A stretch of 64,000 nucleotides of DNA from Rugamonas sp045984285 (GTDB lineage: Bacteria > Pseudomonadota > Gammaproteobacteria > Burkholderiales > Burkholderiaceae_D), in NCBI RefSeq assembly GCF_045984285.3, contig NZ_JBJQIK030000001.1:1-64000 (forward strand), given 5' to 3'. The notes under the pieces were generated by a model that was given only the letters and a program-made list of their open reading frames with translations, was not told where the DNA came from and searched no databases. Positions 33,062-41,290 of this stretch are shown piece by piece; position 1 is the stretch's first letter; every line of letters begins with the position of its first letter. The position numbers and the translations under genes are program-made.

Positions 33062-34714
33062 GTGCGGCGCTGGTGGCTATGGCTGTTCTGCCTTGCCGCC
33101 GGCAGTGCGCTGGCGGATGACGGCGTGCTGCGCGTCGGCTCCAAGCGCTTCACGGAATCCTATATCCTCGGCGAGCTGATTGCGCAGACGGCCGCTCCGC
33201 ACGTCCGCACCGAGCACCAGCAGGGGCTGGGCAACACGGCCATCGTGCTGGAGGCGCTGAAGGCGGGCAGTATCGATGTGTACGCCGAATACGCAGGCAC
33301 GATCAGCCAGGAGATCCTGAAGAACCCGGCGCCCGTGCCGCTTGAGGCAATGCAGAGCGCGCTGGCGCCGATGGGGCTGGGCGTCGCAGTGCCGCTTGGC
33401 TTCAATAACACTTATGCCCTGGCGGTGCGCGGCGATGCGCGTGGCGTGCGGGTCTTGAGCGATCTCGCTGCGCATCCGGAGCTGCGCTTCGGCCTTTCGC
33501 ATGAATTCATCGGCCGCGCGGACGGCTGGCCGGGACTGGCGCGCAGCTACCAGCTTCCGCAGCACCCGCGCGGGCTCGATCACGGCATCGCCTATGAAGC
33601 GCTGAAGCAGAAGCAGGTGGATGTGATCGACATCTACTCGACGGACGCGAAGATCAGCGAATATGGCCTGCGCGTGCTGGCGGACGACCGCAACTACTTC
33701 CCGCGCTACGACGCTGTGCTGCTGTACCGCCTCGATGCGGTGCAGCGCTTCCCGGCCGCGTGGCGGGCGCTGCAAGGGCTCGCGGGCCGCATCAGCGAAG
33801 CGGACATGATTGCGATGAACGCCGCCGCCGAGCTGCGCGGCCAGCCCTTCGCCGCCATCGCCCGCGACTGGCTCGCACGCCAGCCTCCCGCCGCGCCCGG
33901 CGCCGTCTTCGCCACCGCGCAGGGCACCAGGGGCGGCGCCGGCTCGCCGGCAGCCGCGCTTGCGGGACCGGCTGATGCTGCCGCGCCGGGCGCGCCGGAT
34001 GCGGCATTGCACGCAGCAGGCGCAGCGTCGGCCGTGGCCGGCACGCCGCATGCTGCGCCTGCGACGCCCGTTTCGCTGGCCGGCCGCCTGTTCGCCGACG
34101 ACCTCTGGCCACTGACCCGTCAGCACATCACGCTGGTTGCGCTGTCGGTCGCCATCGCCTGCGCCATCGGCATTCCCCTCGGGATTCTCGCCGCGTTTAC
34201 GCCCGCCCTGCGCCAGCCGGTGCTGGCCGCCACAGGTGTGCTGCAGACCATTCCATCGCTCGCACTGCTGGCCATGCTGATTCCCTTGCTGGGCGCCATC
34301 GGCACCATCCCCGCCCTGGTGGCATTGACCGTGTATGCACTGCTCCCGATTGTGCGCAACACCTGCACCGGCATCACGGGCGTGCCGGAAGGGCTGCGCC
34401 AGGCCGCGCTGGCATTGGGGCTGACGAAGCCGCAGCGCCTGCGGCATGTGGATCTCCCGCTGGCGATGCCGGTGATTCTTGCTGGCATCAAAACCGCCGC
34501 GATCATGTCTGTCGGCACGGCAACAATCGCCGCCTTCATCGGCGCGGGAGGTTACGGGGAGAGGATCACCACCGGACTGGCGCTGAACGACAACGGCCTG
34601 CTGCTGGCCGGCGCGATTCCGGCCGCAGTGCTCGCCTTGCTGACGCAGGCGCTGTTCGAGTTGATCGAGCGCTGCTTTTGTAAGCAAGCCTCGCTATCCG
34701 GTAAGAGTTTGTAA
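33062..34714 (+). CDS. Fused ABC substrate-binding protein/permease of the hut operon (OpuC/ProW type)
   Basis: 550 residues in two parts. Residues 1-18 are a signal peptide; 20-275 are an OpuAC-type quaternary-amine/amino-acid binding domain (GVLRVGSKRFTESYILGELIAQ, VYAEYAGTISQEIL, DVIDIYSTDAKI); about 276-340 an Ala/Pro/Gly-rich linker; 350-540 a permease domain with five to six TM helices and an EAA loop (GVPEGLRQAALALGLTKPQ, 440-456). Starts with GTG directly after the hutI stop. The operon position suggests uptake of histidine, urocanate or a derivative. No ATPase gene follows, so the energising subunit must be encoded elsewhere. Confidence 0.85.
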   Translation: MRRWWLWLFCLAAGSALADDGVLRVGSKRFTESYILGELIAQTAAPHVRTEHQQGLGNTAIVLEALKAGSIDVYAEYAGTISQEILKNPAPVPLEAMQSALAPMGLGVAVPLGFNNTYALAVRGDARGVRVLSDLAAHPELRFGLSHEFIGRADGWPGLARSYQLPQHPRGLDHGIAYEALKQKQVDVIDIYSTDAKISEYGLRVLADDRNYFPRYDAVLLYRLDAVQRFPAAWRALQGLAGRISEADMIAMNAAAELRGQPFAAIARDWLARQPPAAPGAVFATAQGTRGGAGSPAAALAGPADAAAPGAPDAALHAAGAASAVAGTPHAAPATPVSLAGRLFADDLWPLTRQHITLVALSVAIACAIGIPLGILAAFTPALRQPVLAATGVLQTIPSLALLAMLIPLLGAIGTIPALVALTVYALLPIVRNTCTGITGVPEGLRQAALALGLTKPQRLRHVDLPLAMPVILAGIKTAAIMSVGTATIAAFIGAGGYGERITTGLALNDNGLLLAGAIPAAVLALLTQALFELIERCFCKQASLSGKSL

Positions 34715-34795
34715 GTTCCGGTTGCGCCAATTTCCGGGAGGACTATAGTGAAATCGTTGATTCATCTCCCCTCCCAACTGACAACTGGGTTCGAG

Positions 34796-34832
34796 CCCAC
34801 GCAGTAACAATTGCTGCGTGGGATTTTTTTTT
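34796..34832 (+). terminator. Intrinsic terminator of the hut operon
   Basis: CCCACGCAG pairs with CTGCGTGGG (9 bp), loop of nine bases, followed by A and nine T. It lies 81 bases after the transporter stop and just ahead of the convergent GNAT gene. Confidence 0.88.
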
Positions 34833-34838
34833 CGCCCC

Positions 34839-35324
34839 TCAGGCGGCTGCCAGCGCGTCCAGGGCCTCGCCCGTGACACGGCAGATGCGCCAATCGGGCA
34901 TCACCACCGCCCCCACCTTCTCGTAGAACCGGATCGCGTTCTCGTTCCAGTCCAGCACCGACCATTCGAAACGGCCGCAATCGCGTTCCACCGCCAGCTG
35001 CGCCAGCGCCACCAGCATCTGCTTGCCATAACCGTGGCCGCGGCGGTTCTGCTTCACATACAGGTCTTCCAGGTACAGGCCTTTCTTGCACAGGAAGGTG
35101 GAGAAGTTATGGAAGAACAGCGCGAAAGTCACCACTTCGCCATTCGCTTCCTCACCCACGATGGCCTCGCATGGCGGTTTCGGGCCGAACAGCGCCTCCT
35201 GCAGCATGGCTTCATTCGCCACCACCATGTGTTCCAGTTTTTCGAAGACGGCCAGTTCGTGGATCATGCCGAAGATATGCGGCACGTCCTGCGGGCGTGC
35301 GGGACGGATGTTCAGATTGCTCAT
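34839..35324 (-). CDS. GNAT N-acetyltransferase (SSAT/diamine acetyltransferase-like)
   Basis: 161 residues. The pattern LNIRPARPQDVPHIFGMIHELAVFEKLEHMV, ALFFHNFSTFLCKKGLYLEDLYVKQNRRGHGYGKQML (acetyl-CoA loop RRGHGYG) and WSVLDWNENAIRFYEKVGA is that of spermidine/spermine or thialysine acetyltransferases. Probably acetylates a small polyamine or lysine-like amine with acetyl-CoA. Its start overlaps the stop of the EamA transporter by four bases, so an exporter and a modifying enzyme are made together. Confidence 0.88.
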   Translation of the reverse strand: MSNLNIRPARPQDVPHIFGMIHELAVFEKLEHMVVANEAMLQEALFGPKPPCEAIVGEEANGEVVTFALFFHNFSTFLCKKGLYLEDLYVKQNRRGHGYGKQMLVALAQLAVERDCGRFEWSVLDWNENAIRFYEKVGAVVMPDWRICRVTGEALDALAAA

Positions 35325-36268
35325 GAGGCTTTTTTCAATGGTTCGGAAATGGATTCTTCAATCGGCGCCGGCTTCGCTTCGGTGGGCGCGCGCAAGGCCC
35401 AGGCCACGCTGGCCAGGCACAGCACCATGCCCAGGCACTCCACCAGGCCGGGACGGAAGTTTTCGAGGCGGATCGACAGCAGCACGGAGATCACCGGCGT
35501 CACCACACCAATATATACGGCCTTCTGGCCGCCGATGCGGTCGATCAGCGTAAAGTAGCAGGCAAAGGCAATGACGGAGCCGAACAGCGCCAGGTACAGC
35601 AGCCCGGCCCAGTACCTGGGTGCCGTCGGCAGCGCGAAGCTCTGGCCGCTGGCGAACACCCAGGCCGTCACCAGCAGTGTGCCCCACAACATGCCCCAGG
35701 CCATGGTCAGCAGCACGTTCGGTGCATGTTCGCGCACCTTCACCACCAGCACATTGCCGAGCGAGCTTGCAATGGTTGCCGTCAGCGCGAGCATCAGGCC
35801 CAGCAGGAAGTGGCCTTCGCCTCCGAGGCTGATATCGTGCAGTGCAATAGAAATGGATTGATAGAACAGCAGGATGACTCCGCTCACGGCCACGCCGCCC
35901 CCCGCCCAGGTGCGCCAGGTCAGGGGCGTGCCGAAGGCCACGCGCGACATCAGTGGAATCCAGAACACCATCAGCGCAAACAGCACGCCCACCAGCGCGG
36001 ACACCAGATACTGCTCGGAAGAATAGGTGCAGATATAGCTCACTCCAAAGCTGGCGCAGCCTTGCAGGATGGTCCAGCGCTGCGCCTTCCATGGCAGGCG
36101 CAGCTTGTCGCCGCGCAGCCAGCACCAGGCAAACAGCACGGCGGACGACAGCGCAAAGCGATACACCACCGAAACGGACGGGGCAACTTCCCCTAACTGC
36201 AGAGTAATGGCCCAGAAAGTGGAACCCCAGATCAGGCAGGCGGTAATAAAGAGAAGAGGAGAGGGCAT
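35321..36268 (-). CDS. DMT-family transporter (EamA domains)
   Basis: 315 residues with about ten TM helices in two EamA repeats; opens LLFITACLIWGSTFWAITLQLGEVAPSVSVVYRFALSSAV, with the WGSTF and P-x-x-x-x-x-x-R signatures of drug/metabolite exporters. Likely exports amino acids or small metabolites across the inner membrane. Coupled by an ATGA overlap to the acetyltransferase downstream. Substrate unknown. Confidence 0.87.
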   Translation of the reverse strand: MPSPLLFITACLIWGSTFWAITLQLGEVAPSVSVVYRFALSSAVLFAWCWLRGDKLRLPWKAQRWTILQGCASFGVSYICTYSSEQYLVSALVGVLFALMVFWIPLMSRVAFGTPLTWRTWAGGGVAVSGVILLFYQSISIALHDISLGGEGHFLLGLMLALTATIASSLGNVLVVKVREHAPNVLLTMAWGMLWGTLLVTAWVFASGQSFALPTAPRYWAGLLYLALFGSVIAFACYFTLIDRIGGQKAVYIGVVTPVISVLLSIRLENFRPGLVECLGMVLCLASVAWALRAPTEAKPAPIEESISEPLKKAS

Positions 36269-36409
36269 CGGACAAGTATAAGCGTTTCCCCCTGCTCTTG
36301 CTTAGGGGATAGTCCGTGTTGTTGCGGCGCAGCGAAAATACGCGCCTGCGAGCAGACCGGCGCGCGAAGGCGTATGATAAAGAACAACTTGGCGTTCAGG
36401 GAAACGGCA

Positions 36410-36538
36410 ATGCAAAGGTCGCTGCGAAACAAAGTCTTGACGGTGATGGGCTACATCGCCGCCGTTCTGGGTCTGCTCGTGTCGGTGGCCGACGTGCTGC
36501 CGCCCAGCGTTCTGATCCGGGGCGCCAGCTTCAGCTGA
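36410..36538 (+). CDS. Possible 42-aa single-pass membrane protein
   Basis: Short frame with a GGAAACGG-like ribosome region before the ATG. It encodes a basic N-terminus (MQRSLRNKVLTVMG) and one hydrophobic helix (YIAAVLGLLVSVADVL), then a short polar tail. It ends exactly one base before the stop of the convergent Mpo1-like gene. Too short for family assignment. The ribosome site, the basic-inside charge pattern and the tight packing are the only evidence; it could still be chance. Confidence 0.4.
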   Translation: MQRSLRNKVLTVMGYIAAVLGLLVSVADVLPPSVLIRGASFS

Positions 36539-36976
36539 TCAGTAAGCCCAGCGCAGGCGTCGGTACAGGAAGCTCAGCACGAACAAGGGGCCGATCAGGA
36601 GGAAGCGCAGGTCGTCGAAGAAGGACGGCTTCCTGCCTTCGATCTGGTGCCCGATGAACTGGCCTACCCAGGCCAGCACAAAGATCGCGATACTCAGGGG
36701 CAGCACGGTAATCGGCGGCAGCGCCGCCAGCACGCCCAGCATGACCAGTGCCATGATCAGCATGCCCTTCGCGAAGGGCACCGACAGCTTGAAGTAATAC
36801 ACCATCGCCGCTGCCGCCGCAGCGGCCGCCACCAGCGGATGCAGCGCCCACAGCAGGCCGAGCAGCGAAAACACGATCAGCGGCACGCAGACCATGTGAA
36901 TCAGTTCGTTTACGGGATTGCGGTGGCTTTCGCTGTATTGCTCCAGCAGTTCGTGGATCGAGCGGCTATCGGACAT
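36539..36976 (-). CDS. Mpo1/DUF962 family membrane protein
   Basis: 145 residues with four hydrophobic helices. The opening SIHELLEQYSESHRNPVNELIHMVCVPLIVFSL carries the conserved His pair of the family, and a second His lies in VGQFIGHQIEGRKPSFFDDLRFLLIGPLFV. The yeast homologue Mpo1 is an Fe(II)-dependent 2-hydroxy fatty acid dioxygenase (alpha-oxidation), and the conserved His residues that bind iron are retained here. A lipid role at the inner membrane is likely, but the bacterial substrate is not established. Confidence 0.85.
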   Translation of the reverse strand: MSDSRSIHELLEQYSESHRNPVNELIHMVCVPLIVFSLLGLLWALHPLVAAAAAAAAMVYYFKLSVPFAKGMLIMALVMLGVLAALPPITVLPLSIAIFVLAWVGQFIGHQIEGRKPSFFDDLRFLLIGPLFVLSFLYRRLRWAY

Positions 36977-37053
36977 GGCGTACTCCGGCTTGTTATTGTT
37001 GGCAAAGCGCTACCGTTTGATTCTACACCTGAACATAGCGCTACAATGCACGA

Positions 37054-37536
37054 ATGGCAGATTCCCTTACCGGCCTGGCGCCGGTGCTCGATTCCCGCAC
37101 CCGTATCCTGATCCTCGGCAGCTTCCCCGGCGCGGCTTCGCTGGCCGCGCAGCAGTACTACGCGCACCCGCGCAACGCGCTGTGGCCTATTCTCTCTGCG
37201 CTCACCGGCGAGGACCTGGCCGGCATGCCTTATGCCGGGCGCCTGCCGCGCCTGCTGGCGCACGGCATCGGCTTATGGGATGTGCTGGGCGCCTGCGAGC
37301 GCGAAGGCAGCCTGGACTCCGCCATCCGCAAACCCGCCGCTAACGACTTCGCCCGCCTGCGCCAGCTCTGCCCCGAGCTGCACACGGTCGGCTTCAACGG
37401 CCAGACCTCCGGCAAGTTCGCGCCGCAGTTCGCCGCCGAAGGATATCGTACTGTGGTGCTGCCATCTAGCTCGCCGGCACACGCCTCAATGTCGCTTGAG
37501 GCAAAGCTTGTAGCATGGCGGCATCTCGTTCCATAA
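37054..37536 (+). CDS. DNA-deoxyinosine (hypoxanthine)-DNA glycosylase, UDG superfamily family 6
   Basis: 160 residues. ILILGSFPGAASLAAQQYYAHPRNALWPIL is the active-site region of the hypoxanthine-DNA glycosylase group (where Asn in HPRNALWP takes the catalytic role), GIGLWDVLGACEREGSLDSAI follows, and LPSSSPAHA is the DNA-intercalation motif 2. Removes hypoxanthine arising from adenine deamination. Just downstream begins the lower-GC accessory stretch. Confidence 0.87.
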   Translation: MADSLTGLAPVLDSRTRILILGSFPGAASLAAQQYYAHPRNALWPILSALTGEDLAGMPYAGRLPRLLAHGIGLWDVLGACEREGSLDSAIRKPAANDFARLRQLCPELHTVGFNGQTSGKFAPQFAAEGYRTVVLPSSSPAHASMSLEAKLVAWRHLVP

Positions 37537-37567
37537 CTATCGACGAGCTATCTCATCGTGATAGCGC

Positions 37568-38494
37568 TTATTTGAGAGCGAAGAACTGGCCAAAAATGCT
37601 CATTTCCTGCTTTTGTCTCCGAGTGAAGCGAATCTTTGGATTGGGTGTCTTCAGAAGGTACGTATTTCCGTAGTCGATACTTACTAGATAGCACGCCCGA
37701 AATGCTTTTCGAACTGCGCGCGACATGAATTCGAAGCGCAAAAGAAAGGAGATCATCTCGTCTTGGCCCCATGTAGTTTCTATGTCATATTGAGGGTGAG
37801 TGGTTAGCCCATGTACTAGCTGGTTGCGCATTTGTAAAAACCATTCAAGTGCTGGCTTGAATGTGGATTCCAGCTCATATGATTCCTCTATCGTACGAAT
37901 TAACTGTCCCATTGTCTTTTTCTTCCATGCTTGCGTGAGATCATTAATGGTCTCGTACTTCGACTTTTCTTTTGCAGACACGGCCAATATGAAGGAATGC
38001 GCAATGTAGTGCTCAATTTCCTGACATCGAGCTACGCAAATGCCGAGAAGGTTGAAAAGGACGTTTTGACGATTAGTGAATTTGTCTTCTTCAAAGCTTG
38101 TAATTTCTTTGCTCTGTCGGAACGCTTTTATGAAACGTTCTCCTATTGCTCTAGGAGGCTCACCTTGGCTATATACAATATCGTTGAGCAATATTTCTTC
38201 CCGTCCGTCTACGTCACGGAACTCAGCGCCAAGCAGTTTGAGTAAGTCATTCCAGCCGTACCAAGGCCAAGTGATCTTTTTTCTTGCATAGGAAGCGAGT
38301 TTGCGCTTGGCCAAGCTTTCGGGTATGCGACAGACATGCACAGCACCAACTTCATCAGTGTCGAATCCGTTCATCTCGCATTCAATCTTAATTGCGCTGC
38401 GGATGTTTCTTGCGACAACAAAACAATCTTCTAGTCCATCGGAGTAGACCCAGTATAAGTTCCAACCTGCGGATTTTCGAAGGGTCTTGGGCAT
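37568..38494 (-). CDS. Hypothetical protein with a HEPN-like C-terminal domain
   Basis: 308 residues, not assignable to a named family. Residues 1-70 (GWNLYWVYSDGLEDCFVVARNIRSAI) form a small alpha/beta-looking unit; 140-265 are helical and contain MRNQLVHGL, where Arg223-Asn224 and His228 fit the R-N-x(3)-H signature of HEPN ribonuclease domains. The preceding KKKTMGQLIRTIEE segment also resembles those domains. Codon use and base content are clearly lower in GC than all neighbours, and no ribosome site is evident, both signs of recent transfer. It may be a toxin or defence effector, or an inert HEPN fold. Confidence 0.65.
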   Translation of the reverse strand: MPKTLRKSAGWNLYWVYSDGLEDCFVVARNIRSAIKIECEMNGFDTDEVGAVHVCRIPESLAKRKLASYARKKITWPWYGWNDLLKLLGAEFRDVDGREEILLNDIVYSQGEPPRAIGERFIKAFRQSKEITSFEEDKFTNRQNVLFNLLGICVARCQEIEHYIAHSFILAVSAKEKSKYETINDLTQAWKKKTMGQLIRTIEESYELESTFKPALEWFLQMRNQLVHGLTTHPQYDIETTWGQDEMISFLLRFEFMSRAVRKAFRACYLVSIDYGNTYLLKTPNPKIRFTRRQKQEMSIFGQFFALK

Positions 38495-38754
38495 AAGACT
38501 AGAATTTTAAGATAGTGCGAAGATACAAGCGGAATTCCAGTCTGATGGGGCTTCAAGTTAACTCTTACATCAAACGAAGGCAATCTCGGCTCCACCATCG
38601 GGTGACTCGCGCCACCTACTTCGCAGCGCCTACGCTAGCGCTGCGCTGAACTGCGCGCTGCCGATTCCAACGGTTTATACCTCCGGAAATTTGCTCTGCG
38701 CTGTATCGCTTAAGTTGTCGGGCGTGCGTGCTGGCAATGTATCCTCACACTAAC

Positions 38755-39105
38755 TCAAGCCGCGAGAATTCGAAATTCTGTCGCTTTGGCAACCGGGCGT
38801 ACTTGATTGCGTTCGCGCCTCAATTCCACAATGCCGTAGTTAGACATTGTCTTCAATGTCCGGGAGAGATTACTGGGTTTGCGGCCGGTGGTCTCGGCCA
38901 GCTCAGAGATTGATTCGGGTTTGGTCTCGGTGATGACGCGCAGCAGGGCGCGATTGTCGTCGCTTAGCACCTCGGCGAGTGACTTCATCGACGTGAACCA
39001 GATCTTTGGTTCAGTTGATTTTGGCTTGTAATACCCACGCGCGATCGCCAGTACGCGTTCGCGGATTTTTTCCTGCGGCATGATGCCAATCACGATAGCT
39101 TTCAT
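38755..39105 (-). CDS. tumA: Antitoxin TumA-type HTH protein
   Basis: 116 residues with a winged-helix segment (LAEVLSDDNRALLRVITETKPESISELAETTGRKPSNLSRTLKTMSNYGIVELRRERNQVRPVAKATEFRI). The partner arrangement, with its start overlapping the stop of a DUF6516/TumE-like gene, matches TumE-TumA type toxin-antitoxin pairs, in which this protein neutralises the toxin and represses the operon. An ATATCA-N5-TGATAT palindrome before the operon could be its site. Assignment is from remembered family features. Confidence 0.72.
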   Translation of the reverse strand: MKAIVIGIMPQEKIRERVLAIARGYYKPKSTEPKIWFTSMKSLAEVLSDDNRALLRVITETKPESISELAETTGRKPSNLSRTLKTMSNYGIVELRRERNQVRPVAKATEFRILAA

Positions 39106-39467
39106 GGCTTCCTGACCTCCTGCAGCACGCGGTCCACGTCAGCGAAGAAATCGTTGAGCAGCTGCTGCGCGTCTGTGAATTCATATGGTATGCCGTGATC
39201 CGAAGCATGCCGGTGTTTGTGGTCATATGCCAAAATCCGTCCCGCATGCTTGAACTTCTTCGGCGGTTTGACCGCATGGGCATTGTCGTAGCCAAGGATA
39301 CGCTTGCCGTAGGGCTCATGAAGCGTCAGCGAGTAGTGAATGCCATGTGGCACCACTGTTGAAACGCCAACTCGCCGCGCTTCAATCTTGATCCAGTAAC
39401 CGCCTCCCTGGTCGAGAATTGAGCCGTCCAGATCCAATAATGCATCGATGGCCGGATCGCGCTTCAT
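39102..39467 (-). CDS. tumE: Toxin TumE-type protein (DUF6516)
   Basis: 121 residues, MKRDPAIDALLDLDGSILDQGGGYWIKIEARRV, then GIHYSLTLHEPYGKRILGYDNAHAV, HAGRILAYDHKHRHASDHGIPYEFTDAQQLLNDFFADVDRVL. The conserved charged core (YDNAH, YDHKHRH) is that of DUF6516, the toxin partner of TumA. How these toxins act is not well settled. It comes first in the operon with an ATGA overlap to tumA. Weak or absent ribosome site, consistent with low toxin synthesis. Confidence 0.72.
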   Translation of the reverse strand: MKRDPAIDALLDLDGSILDQGGGYWIKIEARRVGVSTVVPHGIHYSLTLHEPYGKRILGYDNAHAVKPPKKFKHAGRILAYDHKHRHASDHGIPYEFTDAQQLLNDFFADVDRVLQEVRKP

Positions 39468-39474
39468 TTGAACT

Positions 39475-39491
39475 ATATCATCAGTTGATAT
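39475..39491. promoter_or_regulatory. Palindrome upstream of tumE-tumA
   Basis: ATATCA-TCAGT-TGATAT, a perfect 6-bp inverted repeat eight bases ahead of the tumE start, in an AT-rich patch with a TATAGT box on the minus strand. Candidate autoregulatory operator. Confidence 0.5.
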
Positions 39492-39515
39492 GATTTTGCG
39501 TTACCGGCCACACTA

Positions 39516-41237
39516 TTACGAAGCCTTGGATTTTTTCTTCTTCGCGCGTTCCTTCTCGTCGAGCTGCCATTCTTCGAACTGCGGTTCGTGGCGCAGCACG
39601 CGCGAGTGAGGATCAATCGTGTAGAGCACCTTCGCCGGCACGGTGATTTCACCTTTGCCGTCCGCCATGGACAGGCGCTCGATGCGGTTGCCGACGCGCA
39701 CCTCCAGTGGCATCGGGAAAGCGCCGCCGTCCTTCAGCTTCCAGCTCAGCTGCAGCTTGTCGCCGGCGCGCGTAGCCACCAGCTCCGGCAGGGCGGCGTG
39801 ATAGAGATATGCGTCGAAGAACCAGTTCAGGTCGCGGCCGGTGATCTCGTTGACGATGGCGATGAATTCCTTGGTTGTAGCGTAGCGCGGCTGGAAGTTG
39901 CCGGGCTTCGGCGTTTCGGTGCCGTACACCAGGCGGCGCGTGGCGCGGAAGAAGGCGTCGTCGCCGATCAGGTTGCGCAGGGTGTGCAGGATCAGCGAGC
40001 CTTTGACATAGATATCGTTGGCCGGGCCGCCGCGGTCGTCGTTGTAGACGTCTTCGATGACCTTGGACTTGCCGCTCACCACTGGCACTTTGTTCATGAT
40101 GCGCTTGCGCTGGTCGAACAGCGCGCCATGATAGGCCAGGTCGCCGCGCAGCCATTCAAGGTAAAGCGGCTGCATATAGCTGCCGAAACCTTCGTGTAGC
40201 CACATATCGTCCCAGTCCGCATTCGTCATCTGGTTACCGAACCATTCGTGCGACAGCTCATGGTGCAGCAGCCAGTCGTAGCCGCTCGGCGCCTTGGTGT
40301 AGCCGTTGCCATAGGCATTGATGGTCTGGTGTTCCATGCCCAGGTGCGGGGTCTCGACCACGCCCATTTTCTCGTCGCCGAAGGGATATGGGCCAATGCG
40401 GTCTTCGAAGAAGGTCAGCATGGGCGTGAATTCCGAGAACAGGCCTGCGGCCTGCTTGTCGTGGCCTTTCAGGTACCACATGCGCATCGGGATCTTGTTG
40501 CCGAAGGCGCTGTCGTATTCGCCGGACAGCATTTCATAAGGGCCGATATTGAGGGCGATGCCGTAGGTGCTCGGGTTCTTCGCACGCCAGTGGTAGGTGC
40601 GCCAGCCGTCCTTTTCATCCATGCCCATGGCAATGCCGTTGCCTGCAGCCACCAGCGGCGACGGCACGGTGATGTGCGTGTCCATCAGCTTTGGCTTGCC
40701 TTGCGGGTGGTCGATGCAAGGCCAGAACAGGTCGCAGCCTTCGCCCTCCACGGTGGTGGAGATCCAGGGCTGTCCATCTTCCGTTTTGCTCCACATGAAG
40801 GCGCCGTCCCATGGTGCGCGCTTGGCCACGTGCGGCACGCCGCTGTAGCGGATGCGCACGGTGGTGTCGACGCCGGCCGCCAGCGGCGACGGCAGCGTCA
40901 GGTAAAGGCGGCCGTCTTCGTTGCTGATGGCGGTTGGCGCGAGCGTTACGCCGTCCACGCTGGCGAAGCTGACCGGCAGGTTGCGGTCCAGTTCCACTGC
41001 GATGCGCGCCAGCGGCGCGGTGGTGCGGAAGGTCAGCGCCGCGTCGCCCGCAATGCTTTGCGTGGCAGGGTCAACGCGCAGTGCCAGATCGACTTTCTCG
41101 AAGCTCACCGCCATTTGCTCCGGCGCGCGCGGATTGCCGGAGTTGTTGGTGAAGGTGGTGAGGGTAGTTGGAGCAGGTGTAGTGGCGCAGCCGGCCAGCA
41201 GGGCGCTGGCGGCCAGGAAGAGCGGAAGGCGTGTCAT
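39516..41237 (-). CDS. M1 family metallopeptidase, lipoprotein
   Basis: 573 residues. A lipoprotein signal (MTRLPLFLAASALLAGC, lipidated Cys17) places it on a membrane facing the periplasm. The gluzincin zinc site is HHELSHEWFGN (His326, Glu327, His330) and Glu349 in WLHEGFGSYM. The exopeptidase box reads GMEHQT (300-305) instead of the usual G-x-MEN; Glu302 is kept. A proton-donor Tyr is likely in the DIYVKGSLIL region. Probable aminopeptidase trimming periplasmic peptides. Start 41237 chosen for the lipobox; a frame to 41291 adds 18 residues without support. The C-terminal tail is highly charged (KERAKKKKSKAS). Confidence 0.88.
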   Translation of the reverse strand: MTRLPLFLAASALLAGCATTPAPTTLTTFTNNSGNPRAPEQMAVSFEKVDLALRVDPATQSIAGDAALTFRTTAPLARIAVELDRNLPVSFASVDGVTLAPTAISNEDGRLYLTLPSPLAAGVDTTVRIRYSGVPHVAKRAPWDGAFMWSKTEDGQPWISTTVEGEGCDLFWPCIDHPQGKPKLMDTHITVPSPLVAAGNGIAMGMDEKDGWRTYHWRAKNPSTYGIALNIGPYEMLSGEYDSAFGNKIPMRMWYLKGHDKQAAGLFSEFTPMLTFFEDRIGPYPFGDEKMGVVETPHLGMEHQTINAYGNGYTKAPSGYDWLLHHELSHEWFGNQMTNADWDDMWLHEGFGSYMQPLYLEWLRGDLAYHGALFDQRKRIMNKVPVVSGKSKVIEDVYNDDRGGPANDIYVKGSLILHTLRNLIGDDAFFRATRRLVYGTETPKPGNFQPRYATTKEFIAIVNEITGRDLNWFFDAYLYHAALPELVATRAGDKLQLSWKLKDGGAFPMPLEVRVGNRIERLSMADGKGEITVPAKVLYTIDPHSRVLRHEPQFEEWQLDEKERAKKKKSKAS

Positions 41238-41290
41238 CGGAAGTCCCGTAGTTATTTTGTACGCGCAATATAGCAGATGGACAGATGACA

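Noticed and set aside
34786..34804. GGGTTCGAGCCC, resembling a tRNA T-arm, near the hut terminator
   Set aside because: No acceptor, D or anticodon arms can be built around it; part of it belongs to the terminator stem, so it is a chance match.
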